NCBI GenBank assembly: GCA_001586965.3
Contig: LUCW03000336.1
Span: forward strand, 1 to 64,000
Source: Sphaeroforma sirkka
Taxonomy: Eukaryota; Opisthokonta; Ichthyosporea; Ichthyophonida
Direction: 5' to 3'
Length of the DNA: 64,000 nucleotides
Each line of letters begins with the position of its first letter. The first letter of the stretch is position 1. The translations under genes were made by a program, and so were the position numbers. The notes below the pieces were generated by a model. It saw only the letters and a program-made list of their open reading frames with translations. It made no database searches and was not told the DNA's origin. Shown piece by piece: positions 49,042 to 58,600 of this stretch.

Positions 49042-50639
49042 ATTTGTGTGCGTGTAAGTGTATATTGGTGTGTGCGTGTGTGTGTCTCTCTCTATGTCTG
49101 TGTGTTGTGCGTTCCCTCACCCTTGTCTTTCCTTCGGCATCACATGCATGCCAATCATTAAAACTCAGTTCCACACTACGACAGCCATGCAAGATCACCT
49201 TTAAGTTGATTTGGATACGCTTTGAGAATTATATGAGTCATATGAGCTACTGTGATACGCTTGAACCTTATGTATACCATTTTTATCCTGCAGAATCAAC
49301 GGATACTACGGCTTCAGAGTGCATAGGAAGCACGAATACGCACATGTTGGCCGACATTCCATCGCGCGAACACATGCTATCAAAATTACTAAATACAGAT
49401 GGTGTGAGCCAAAGCCCCGAGCAGCTGGCTGCGCTGATAGGGATTGTTACGCTGCTGTGCGAGCACGAAAACGCCACAGATGGCACTATGCATGCCACCA
49501 ATACCAATGACACAAGGAAAGCGGTGCAGAGCGAGACGCATGGGGCCTTACCGAGACACATATACCGGCCGTTTTGGAGAGATTTGATTGGTTTACACGC
49601 TGCGCTGGTGGTGGACCAAACCGTAGTACTCAACTGTCGCAGCGCGATGTCGACCATTGTGCCCGGCCAGTCGGTGATGGAGTGTGATGATGATATGCGT
49701 GTTCTGAGTACGTTGCTAAAGACGGGCCAGGCCTGTGTTGCGGTGCAGTATGCATTCATCGCGGCAAGCCAGCATGCACATACACCGGCAGATACAGGTA
49801 CGGACATGTCTAAGAGAAACGCGAACGAAGTAAAGTCGAGGGAGGTCGTGGATAATATAGACGATAGTATCGCATGTCTGGGTAATGATGCGGTGATGTT
49901 GGTGGAGCGGGTTGTGCCAGTAATGCTGCTGCTGTCTGCGGAGGAAGCAAGCGTGTGCGCGCGGAGAGACGAGGTGATCAGTATGCTAATGCTATCTGCT
50001 GACAACCCATACGTGACATATAACGGTATTATACCCACACCTACCGATGCGAAGGAACCGGGAGACACAGCTACACAACCCAGCGGAGTACAAGACGCAG
50101 AGTTGGACACGAATAGGTTCATTCCCCAAAGAAAATTGACCGAAGGAAACAAAAGTGAGAGTTCTCCACCACCTCCACCTCCTATCACTGTACTCGCAAA
50201 TACCGTATACTACCACAAGACAGTCGAGGCCATGCATCTTAGAGGCTGTGTGTGGGTGGGGAAGGATACTACTCGCCCCAATGCCATACTAGTGCGTACA
50301 GTGTGTGCGTTAGTGTGCGCGGGTTCGCCCAGGGAGGCGATGAGCCTGGTTGCTACCACCTTCTACGGCATGCCGCTGGCTATGGTGAACGTGCACGTGG
50401 GTGTGCGCATGCTGGAGCGCTTCTTGGAAGCGGCACGAAGAGATGCGGAAGCGGAGTGGGATAGGCAGGTACAGAACACACTGCATAACGCACAGACAAA
50501 CGAGGATATAGGGCATGAGGCTGAGGATGAGGACAACTATGTCAGCGGGGTGCCGGCATTCGCTGGCACAATGGTTGGGCTGTTGAAGGTGGTAAGAGAA
50601 TGTGAACTCTATACATCACTGCGGCGTGCCTGGTGGTGA
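28788..50639 (+). CDS. NBAS: NBAS/Sec39-type NRZ (Dsl1) tether subunit
   Basis: About 22 exons: 28788-28963, 31226-31303, 31863-32059, 32349-34380, 34754-35125, 35758-35965, 36322-37653, 37992-38219, 39005-41108 (with one frame change near 39440-39515), 41663-41758, 42182-42364, 42952-43092, 43953-44120, 44673-44805, 45050-45291, 45630-45929, 46427-46580, 46897-46958, 47278-47471, 47611-47875, 48457-48802 and 49294-50639. Nearly all phases match; the exon 7 donor is weak. The protein has about 3,400 residues against 2,371 in human NBAS. NBAS joins ZW10 and RINT1 to tether Golgi-derived vesicles at the ER. Matches to the human protein include [12 protein letters not shown] (propeller), [68 protein letters not shown] and [11 protein letters not shown]. 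Extra length comes from acidic and Thr/His-rich linkers. A two-helix membrane hairpin sits at about residues 687-742. Confidence 0.95.
29298..30210. repeat. Microsatellites in NBAS intron 1
   Basis: CA, TA, CATA and TAA tracts interleaved, with AT-only stretches. Non-coding. Confidence 0.93.
30553..30845. repeat. CATA/CGTA microsatellite in NBAS intron 1
   Basis: About 290 bp of (CATA)n mixed with ACGTACGT-type and ATGCATGC-type units, some palindromic. Frames in it are artefacts. Confidence 0.95.
33956..34123 (+). other. Predicted two-helix membrane hairpin in NBAS
   Basis: Within the uninterrupted exon 4 frame, residues about 687-711 ([20 protein letters not shown]) and about 716-742 ([20 protein letters not shown]) are strongly hydrophobic, separated by a short FRVYTMGQ turn. 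Lys/Arg residues precede the first helix and follow the second. The Sec39 domain begins about 20 residues later. Confidence 0.8.
35380..35610. repeat. CATA microsatellite in NBAS intron 5
   Basis: (TA)n, then about 190 bp of (CATA)n, then (CA)n. Confidence 0.97.
48034..48215. repeat. 36-bp tandem family in NBAS intron 20
   Basis: Four related copies of TACTCATATA-x-GC-x-ATGTATGC followed by TACATACCAAAAC. The last two gain an extra CGACTCGATTA tail. Confidence 0.9.
48232..48429. repeat. 66-bp tandem, three near-perfect copies
   Basis: Units start at 48232, 48298 and 48364 (CCGTATTCTCAATACAAGTG) and are identical by eye except near the last end. The array ends 27 bp before NBAS exon 21. Confidence 0.95.
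48820..49100. repeat. TG/TA microsatellite in NBAS intron 21
   Basis: (TG)n with TA and GAGA tracts. Non-coding. Confidence 0.95.
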
Positions 50640-51530
50640 TATAAGTGCGGTTGTGGCGATTCACAAAACAACCTGCAATGGAAAATAAACTTTGCAGTCG
50701 TGCACTCTATAAACACTTTAGAAGGCTTGCTCTACAAACCACCTAGATGTCAGCAAACGAGCGATGGTTGCACTGTTGGGTGCCACACGTGTATTGATTG
50801 AGAACGACGCAACACAAAACGGAATACTGCTTTCAATCCGCTGAAATCCACAACTTATTGTGCTAGACCTGCAACTGCTGTAATTTCTATTGGTCTCTGA
50901 ATTGTTGAGCTTTATAAATAAGCTTCCTTTTTAAGTCGGATTATGTGGACCCTCAAAGGCTCATTTAAAGTTTCGAACTTTTTTTTTCTTGAACTTAGTT
51001 TGTAAAATTCTCCTTTTAGGGATTGGACATGTATAGATTTTCTTTTTTGGCTTTAAATGTTTATAGAAGTCCTCTTCCGGCTGACGTATGTAATATGACA
51101 CTTGAGGCTCGGAGCTACCAATGTTTTGCTTGAACTCTTTCGTACTAAAATACGGTATAGATATTGTTGATATAACACGTGAGGTTGCGCTGATGGTTAA
51201 ACGCCAAAGCTAGCGGCGAGTCAACTTTAAAGATCGCGTGGGCTGTGCATCAATAATTATGTTCACAAATTTTAAACCTGTATAGCTACAATATAGTTTT
51301 ACCATGCTTGTCACATACATACGGATTTATATTGTTGCCGTAGAGATCTCGGCAATTGTGGGTGCTTCTATAATATTTTGGATCGTCGGATTGCTACTCT
51401 CCTAGACAACGTGGTCATATACCCAAAACCTCAGCACATTAGATTCCGATTCCTATCTTCCTGCCTGGTGGCGGCCAGAGCTATACAGTTTCGCAAAAAT
51501 CAGTAGATATTAACCGATTAATTCGACATA
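50640..51530. other. Intergenic, no gene seen
   Basis: 3' flank of NBAS and spacer. No open frame with domain content. Confidence 0.5.
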
Positions 51531-52045
51531 TCGAATTGCACCCTGAAGGTGCTTTGTATGAGTACCCGCTAACGGCAGCCATACCGTCGTCATATTATAT
51601 ATCGGCACGATGTGCAAGTCGCGGAAACTGGCTCAATTGGCATCACAAGTCCTCAACACTTGGAATGATGCTCTCGTGTCGGGTTCGAGTGTGTAGTTAC
51701 TTTTCCACAGAATCGATTATCCCTATTGAAGTAAGCTCTGTTGGGGTTTAGGGTTTGGTACCTGGGTGACTTTTATTTAATACTGGAGCAGCCCAGGTAT
51801 TAGAGCATTTGAAGGCTTTTATGGGTTGTATGCTCGTATGTTCCAGGTAAGACGACACTTGCATGGATCTTGCTGTATATACCACAGGTTCGTTGTTTGA
51901 GGTCCATCTGTCCAGGCTACCGACAGCAAAGCGTTTAGGAGCTATAGCATTCTCATTCACAATCGTTTACGCTTTAGCCACAACGGGTACGCAGCTTTAT
52001 GTTTCGATTGCGATAGCGCATCCTACGAATACACTCATGTCCGAG
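51531..52045 (-). pseudogene. Decayed paralogue of the secreted Cys-rich gene
   Basis: The minus strand matches the neighbouring gene at 52518-53426: a start reading MSVFVGCAIAIET (against MSLFVRSAIAITT), then MNENAIAPKRFAVGSLDRWT (against MNENSITLKRDAAGNLGWWT), then a degraded 3' part whose plus strand near 51535-51720 parallels 52545-52730. A stop follows the signal-like segment and the middle is largely lost, so no full protein can be made. It lies about 0.5 kb downstream of its intact-looking sister, in the same orientation, which suggests a tandem duplication. Confidence 0.75.
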
Positions 52046-52517
52046 TGGACTATAGTGTAAAGCAAGATTTGCATAGAACCATGGACGGTTTAAAAGCTGG
52101 CGGTGGGGATTCTTCATCCCTTTTATCTCTTTTATATGCAAGTTAAAAATGATGTGTATAAAAATCCAATTCTACTGCATTTTTCTTTTGAGAGTATAGA
52201 TGACGTAGAAACCACGAGGTATTCAGCAGTCGCACAGTTATAGGAATATGCACAGTCAATTCCGATGACTCGAAAGCATTCATAAAAATGCAGGCATTGA
52301 GAAATTAATAGCAATAGCAGTGGCTGATAATTTGCGAATCACACGACAAATTCAGTAGACTTTCTGATGATAGAACTTGGGCATTCGGTAGCAATTCATA
52401 TACTGAAAATATGATTTTAAATACCTGAATTTTTGTCGCAAACTAGGATATTATTGAAGAATTATCCATCAATGATTTGCTATAGTGAATTGCACAGCAT
52501 TCAAATGAAGACTCTAT
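52046..52517. other. Spacer between paralogues
   Basis: AT-rich. No gene seen. Confidence 0.45.
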
Positions 52518-53066
52518 TTACATATCTAATTGTATCGATATAACACAGCACAATTCCTTGTATGTGTACCTGCTGGCGATTACATTAGCTATACTGTCAT
52601 CATACTCACCATCGGTGCAATGCACGAGACGCGTGAACTGGCTCAAATTGCCACAAGTTCTCGGCTCCTGGAGTGAAGGACTGGTAGTGGGCTCAGGTAT
52701 GTAGTTATCTATCCCACTGTCTACCACAACATCGACTACTTCTACTGAAGTTTTTTCTACCGACGCTTGGGTGATTTCAACTGGTGCTTGGGTATTTTCT
52801 GCTTCTGGAACAGTCGAGCTTGGGGTAGCTGGGCTATTATGGGTGGTAGTCTCATCACTAGAATCAGCTTTACAACAGAAAGAAGAAGTACACTTGTGTA
52901 GATCTCCACAATTGTGCGAATATTTACAGCAAAGTTTTTGCTTTTGGAATCCACTGCAGGTGGGATGATCTGGACGGCCAACATATTTATCTTCGCACGA
53001 GATTTCTTGCTCGTAGACTACAGGTTGTGCCACCTTGTGCACTTTATACCCACAGCCACTGTCCAT
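52518..53066 (-). CDS. Cys-rich half of secreted protein
   Basis: A 182-codon frame directly follows, in the same frame, the stop codon of the upstream half; its own ATG is the very next codon. It has about ten cysteines in the first 70 residues (GCGYKVHKV, CSGFQKQKLCCKYSHNCGD, CTSSFCC), then a Ser/Thr/Glu-rich linker and a short terminal part with three or four more cysteines. That layout is typical of an extracellular protein, yet alone it has no signal peptide. It therefore probably belongs with the upstream half as one gene, and the TAA between them may be an allele-specific nonsense change, an assembly error or a readthrough codon. Family not recognised. Confidence 0.6.
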   Translation of the reverse strand: MDSGCGYKVHKVAQPVVYEQEISCEDKYVGRPDHPTCSGFQKQKLCCKYSHNCGDLHKCTSSFCCKADSSDETTTHNSPATPSSTVPEAENTQAPVEITQASVEKTSVEVVDVVVDSGIDNYIPEPTTSPSLQEPRTCGNLSQFTRLVHCTDGEYDDSIANVIASRYTYKELCCVISIQLDM

Positions 53067-53426
53067 TTAAAGCATTCCTTCTGTTTCACTAAAACAGATC
53101 TCGGCATGATTGTACCACTTAGTCAAGTTTTGTTCAAACAAGTATAGTTCACCTGTACAAGGACCCAGAGCCGGCCACGGATTTACATCACTGTTATCAA
53201 TTGTGATACAAAGACCATCTGAAGTTCTCAATTCTGATTCCTGTCCGAAGACAGGTGTGACTGACAATACCACTGGTTCTTCATTTGAGGTCCACCAACC
53301 CAAGTTGCCAGCAGCATCCCGTTTAAGAGTTATACTGTTCTCATTCATGAGCATCTCATTCTCAGCCATGACGGATGCTGCGCTAAATGTTGTAATTGCG
53401 ATAGCACTTCTTACGAACAGACTCAT
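53067..53426 (-). CDS. Signal-peptide half of secreted protein
   Basis: From the ATG at 53426, 119 residues begin with MSLFVRSAIAITTFSAASVM-A, a good signal peptide with likely cleavage near AENE. The mature part contains WWTSNEEPVVLSV, then DGLCITIDN and a GPCTGELYLFEQNLTKW stretch; the latter weakly recalls ricin-type lectin repeats (LC-x-D...C...QQW), which I do not claim. The frame could extend upstream to 53597, but the TATA-like box near 53490 and the signal peptide favour 53426. It ends in TAA and is followed at once by ATG in the same frame. Confidence 0.62.
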   Translation of the reverse strand: MSLFVRSAIAITTFSAASVMAENEMLMNENSITLKRDAAGNLGWWTSNEEPVVLSVTPVFGQESELRTSDGLCITIDNSDVNPWPALGPCTGELYLFEQNLTKWYNHAEICFSETEGML

Positions 53427-53489
53427 ATTTAATTTTTTAGATTGCTTGCTTGGATAGCTGATTTGAAGGTTGAATATGTAGAACTGACG

Positions 53490-53497
53490 GCTTATAT
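53490..53497 (-). promoter_or_regulatory. TATA-like box, secreted Cys-rich gene
   Basis: The minus strand reads TATATAAG about 65 bp upstream of the ATG at 53426, a suitable distance for a core promoter with a short leader. Confidence 0.45.
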
Positions 53498-53654
53498 ACC
53501 AAATAGTAAAGGTGAGTGTCATGACTGTCTTGAGTTCCTGACTGTCTGCAACTCTGTATTCACTATTCTCCTTCAATTTGACAATTTGTGATACCATTCA
53601 TGGCAATTTTCAATTTTTAGGCAATGCTATTTACATATTGATATAACATGCGAG

Positions 53655-54330
53655 CTGTGGCCTGTGAGCTGCCCAGGAGTCTCAGCCTCTCAAAAGTCTG
53701 AGCTCAGGATTGAGGACTTCACTGATTCAGGATTGACCTGATGAGTGATGAGTTGCGACTGTCGACTGTCGAGTAAATAAGTGGACTTCAGACTACTTGA
53801 GCGTCGCGACTCGAGACTCGAGACTCGAGATTCGAGTCGGAGACTCGGAGTTAAGCTCTAGAGTATTTGCTTTAAAAAAAAAGGAAGGTATTCTATCCCT
53901 GGCTCCTATGACCTGGAGTCCTGGACTCCTGGAGTCCTTAACTAAAAACTAAACCTGAAGTGCCGAACTGCCGACTCCTGGTACTTAAGTCCTGAGTCCT
54001 GAGTCCTGACTCCCTCCTGAGTCACTTCTTAATTCCTTCGACCTTCTGGCATTCCACACCCGCAGTCTCGCAGTGATCCGCACTTCGTGATTCTCAGATT
54101 CTATCATTCTGGCATAGCCTTCTTCTTTTAAAATTGAATAAATTTGAAATTGAGACTATTCTATTTTTAAGACTGTCTGAGCAATGAGCATAGCCTTCTA
54201 TTTTTAAAATGGACCAGTCTAAGTCTCTGAGTCACACCACTCACGCCAATGTGACTCATGCCGTCTCACCTGACAGGGCTGACACCTCATAGTCACAAAT
54301 TTACAGTCACATGCGGACACCGGACACTGA
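53655..54330. repeat. GAGTC/CCTGAGT-rich low-complexity island
   Basis: About 650 bp of irregular GACTC, GAGTC, CTGGAGTCC and TCCTGAGTCC iterations, including perfect short runs of CGAGACT near 53810. Self-complementary in many places. Same style as 15505-15790. Confidence 0.8.
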
Positions 54331-54458
54331 GAGTTCTGTCCTAATATATAGTAGAAACAACTAGAATGGTTCACTACATATGACGTGTGCATGATGTAGT
54401 TTCAGTTTTAAATACCGTCTTTTTAGTTTTTTTAAACACAAATTCATTTTTGTTTCAG

Positions 54459-54564
54459 GAATACGGAGACTGTGCGTCATCAACTCATCATCACTCAAGA
54501 GAAAGAAAACCTTGTGACAATGCAGAAACACTTGTATAGGTTACAGAAGCGGTTACAATGCTGA
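54459..54564 (+). CDS. Orphan terminal exon, coiled coil
   Basis: After a strong acceptor (TTTTTGTTTCAG) the frame reads NTETVRHQLIITQEKENLVT then MQKHLYRLQKRLQC and stops. Heptad-like spacing of Leu, Ile and Val suggests the end of a coiled coil. I could not find the exons before it, and it sits between two minus-strand genes. It may also be chance. Confidence 0.3.
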
Positions 54565-55102
54565 TAACATAAAAGAACAATTCGTGGGCATGCACACAGT
54601 TTTGCGGTCGAATTGTCCTGTCGCTTCTCGCTTGCTTTGCACTACACAGCTTAACAGAACGGTGTTGTCACTTTCCCATAATATTCAACTTTTCTCCTAG
54701 TCGCGTGTGGACCAACAGAATCTCTGCCTAGAGGGCTCGAACCAATTATACCAAATGAAAAATCGACCACTTCAGGTTTTTACTAGGTGCCGCAGCCATG
54801 GCGACAGGCATGATTCACGCGATTTCTAGAGGGCAATGACGGGGGTTACATATTGGCAAGTTGAAGCCAAAACCATCCGTATGCTGTTGGTATGCGAGTC
54901 CGGTGTCGGTTGGCTCATCCTTTTAAATAAGATTGATTGTAGCTACACCTCAACAATACACTCGCATGCCTGATCAACTCTATATTTATTAATTTACTTG
55001 CGACGAAGTTATCTACTATATTCTTGTTATCGATATTGCTGAGTTCGCGTTTACGGCACAAGAGCCATCCCGTTACAAACAGCGACGTAGCCGACACCAA
55101 TT
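54565..55102. other. Intergenic, no gene seen
   Basis: No supported feature. Confidence 0.45.
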
Positions 55103-56972
55103 CTAACTACTTCCCCCCTTATAGGTTACTACGTTTTTATCCGTCTCGTATATTTTGACTTTGTGTAGTAAGGAGTTCGGGATATGCTCCAGAAGGTTGT
55201 TGTAGATGAATATCGCCACATTTTCTGTAGTGCTGTGCGAGCAGGCATGCGTGCAAAAGAAAGAGCATATTCTTGAGACGAAAAATCATTCCATATCAAA
55301 GAAGACAGCTGCAAAAATTCTGACACCATAATTGTAACACCAATGTCTATTAGTCCGTAATAAAACATCGTTGTGATGGAGACAAGCCACGGAGGTTAAA
55401 AGCGCGCTCACGTTCGAATACGAACATACCTTACGACGTTCTTAAAATATGGCACATCCTTGTCCAAATTTTTGTGATCCATGACGTCGTGGATCGCAAG
55501 TTTCATATACTCTTTTAAATCTGTTATATTTATTACCATGCCGGTGGTCTCATCAACCTGTTCAGTTCGGTACCCAAATAATGATGAAATAAGAATTATA
55601 CGTGAATAGAAGGTAAACGTAGGAAAATATAGGTCGATGAAGAACAACTCATACAAACACTAGCCAAAAAAATAACATCCTTGGCGATGATTAGACATAC
55701 TTGCTAAACAAGTACTGTAATGTACTATAAGTTTCGGCTATCTTGTACTGTGGTGCGTCATATTACGTGCAGTTTGACCCGGCTGATGGCGATAAACCGA
55801 GCCGTTCGGAAGAATATGTAAACGCGTACTTTCCCTAAAAAAAAAGGTATCAACACAGAAGCAAACATACCTGGCCTCGCACCACGACTTCGACTGGTTT
55901 CCAGATTATTGTATGGCAGCCAAAATGATGTTTCGGAGCGACAAGTGAATAAGAATATTAGTTCTTCGTCCAGCATGTATTAAAGTGATTGATTGCTCGT
56001 AAAACAACAATTTTATCATATTATACATATTGCTACATTCATTTAAAAAGGGGGGGGGGAATGATAACTGCACCATCCTTTGTGACTCTATATGATATGT
56101 ATTCGTTCGCTTTCAAATCAACATATGCCAAGACGAATCATAGATAGCATACGAGGCTATTCGGAACAAATGTCCGGAGTGAACGTCATACCTTTACAAT
56201 CGAAGATTAGCTTTAGAAATGTATACTTTGTACGGAATTACAGTAACTAGGAACTGGTCGCAATTTTTTTCACGCAGATAATACGGCATTGATTATCGAG
56301 AAGTATAAACAGGAATTTAAAAGACAACTACAAAAAATAATTATATCCTGTGCTGAAAACTCATTAACAATTGTCGACAGTGATGGTTACCGATAGTTCA
56401 ATACTGCACACATATTAAGCACAATTCTTTGAATTGAACGTTGCAAATCAAAACAAGATGATTGCAGATCAAACTACGTAATCGAACAAACGTCATCGAT
56501 CGATACCTTTTCACCACACATACTATTAACACCCATAACAGGCATATGAATGTAACTACGTGTTTAAAAAACATTTCCAAGGTCATATATACCAAAATAC
56601 ACATACACAAAATAGTAAAAATGTACATATTGTCTGAAACAACGTACCAAGGCAAGCATAATTAATAGATAAACTAGTTCATATGTTCAAAAACAGGCAA
56701 TTCCAGATGTAAATGTAGATATATAAACAGAGCTAGCAACGAAAAAGAAACTTGAATACTACCGAATAAATAATACATATTGAGTATATGAATTAAATAT
56801 TGTTAGGATACGTACATATATTATTTGAAAACATGTACAAAATAATTTACAACTGAAACAGACATATCAAACAGATAGGAATGTGCACAAACATAACTAC
56901 ATCGAAACATACGAATATACAGACATACTACCAATACAATTATGAATATGACTGTCAATGTCAAATCAACAG

Positions 56973-57006
<34 letters not shown>

Positions 57007-57013
57007 TACGCAT

Positions 57014-57048
<35 letters not shown>

Positions 57049-57370
57049 GCATATATATATATATATATATATATTAATATTTCTTTATAAAGATATGCTG
57101 AATTGAAAATATACACATCGATATGGGTATTAGTAAAAGAAATACGAATGATAACGGTACAACAGAAGGATAGCACTACGGAAAACGATGCTACACACCT
57201 TTATAATTGTGGCCGTGTCCATTCGGATTATTACACTTGCCAAATATGGCTTTGTTCTCATTGTCAGTGAGCTTACTGCTATGAAGTCTATGACAAGCAC
57301 TGAAACTTTCTATCCGATGCACCTCGCACACTGGCATGGCCGATGGATTAATAGATATTGAAGTAACCAT
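55103..57370 (-). CDS. PTS: 6-pyruvoyl-tetrahydropterin synthase
   Basis: Four minus-strand exons, 57199-57370, 55871-55893, 55430-55557 and 55103-55232, give 150 residues in perfect phase (human PTS has 145). The enzyme converts dihydroneopterin triphosphate to 6-pyruvoyl-tetrahydropterin, the second step of tetrahydrobiopterin synthesis. The zinc histidines are H27 (FSACHRLHS), H52 and H54 in [13 protein letters not shown]. The catalytic cysteine is C46, the Asp-His pair is D92-H93 (MDHKNLD), and the pterin-binding Glu is E137 (YETD). [13 protein letters not shown] and DVPYF are also conserved. Exon 2 is a 23-nt microexon encoding VEVVVRGQ. A longer start at 57454 is possible. Intron 1 (1.3 kb) is AT-rich with a TA repeat. 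All active-site residues are present, so the gene looks functional. Confidence 0.97.
56971..57074. repeat. (TA)n microsatellite in PTS intron 1
   Basis: Two or three TA runs with short breaks. Confidence 0.95.
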
Positions 57371-57479
57371 GTAGGAACGCGTATATTTTGGGTATGATGG
57401 CTGTGGGCTGCGCAGCTTTGATGTTGGATGTGAATCTATACCTGTAATATGCAAATATTATTTTGCACACTCCTCTATT

Positions 57480-57890
57480 TATTCGCAATTTTAACCTTTG
57501 GCCGAGTGAGGCACTGAGGTCACAGACTCACAGTGATAGTGGCCCCAACATTAGATAGATTGTTGCAATACATACTATATAATGATGAATCGAACGTATA
57601 CGAGGAAGCAGATCCAATCAAAGTACAGCTTCACGCTTCCTCGCTTATCATTTTTGATTTTGTACACCAATGAGTCATGGATCTTGTCTGTGTCTGACTG
57701 TCTGTAGTCTGTAGTCTGTAGTCTGTAGTCTGTAGTCTGTAGTCTGTAGTCTGTAGTCTGTAGTCTGTCGGCCTGGAGGCTGAGGCCCTGGGCTGTTGGG
57801 GACTTGGGGGTGGTGGCTGGGGCTGCCGGACTGCTGGACTGGGTCTGGGGGTCTGAGACTCTGGGGCCCTGGGGGGGGTCCAATATACCA
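57480..57890. repeat. CTGTAGT heptamer array and CTGGGG-rich island
   Basis: 57701-57768 holds about nine copies of the heptamer GTCTGTA, flanked by GTCTGACTG and then by GGGGCTG/CTGGGG/GAGTCT-type low complexity to about 57880. A minus-strand frame here (TTDYRLQ repeated) is repeat-encoded. Confidence 0.9.
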
Positions 57891-57904
57891 ATATCAGCAC
57901 ACAC

Positions 57905-58600
57905 GTAAGTAGTGATTTAGGGGGTAAATGCTAAAAATCAATATCAGGCCCACACGTAAGTGCTTCAATTATACTACTAATATAGGGCAGTACGCGATCA
58001 AGCAATATACATTGCTACTAGAAAGAGGAATATGTATCTATCAATGTGCGTCTGAAGAGTATGCCACTTGCTTCGCACACGCAATGTAGCACTAGCACAA
58101 GTGATGTCACAGCGACGGTTCCTGAACAATTTTGTTATAGTTCAAGTGAACCGTACTTGTACACTTTGACCTTTCCTCGGGATTGTGCTGGTAGTATACG
58201 TGTATAGTCTTCAGAATCATCATCTTTCCCGCTATCAGGCGCTTTGTATAACAGCTAAAATGTCGGTGGTGATTACCGATATCCCGACGGGTACATAAAG
58301 TGTTTATCCGTGCGAGTTTTGAGGTCTTTAGCTGTCAGCTTCCTCAGGATAAGTATAACCGAGCATCCACTGTAGTTTCATCTCTTTTGTTATTATGAGT
58401 GTAATGTAGTTCGTTGTGTGATCATGAGTTAAATCAATCTACACGATTAGTAACTAAAACCTGATGTGACCTACTATCTGGGAATGAGTTGCACCTCGTA
58501 TGCTGTCATAGAGTGCACATCACGCTGAATTGGCACTTTCAAGTGTGGTCATCAATTGATGCGGGTGTTCAAAACGCCCGTATTTGGCTTCATTTTTACA
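57905..58600. other. Intergenic, no gene seen
   Basis: No supported feature between the PTS promoter side and the unidentified plus-strand gene. Confidence 0.45.

Noticed and set aside
49283-50188. 301-codon minus-strand frame
   Set aside because: Antisense shadow of the last NBAS exon.
57701-57768. Possible telomeric repeat
   Set aside because: The heptamer is not a known telomere unit and the array is short and internal.
57575-57904. Minus-strand frame with TTDYRLQ repeats
   Set aside because: Product of the 7-bp array and adjacent low complexity, not a protein repeat.
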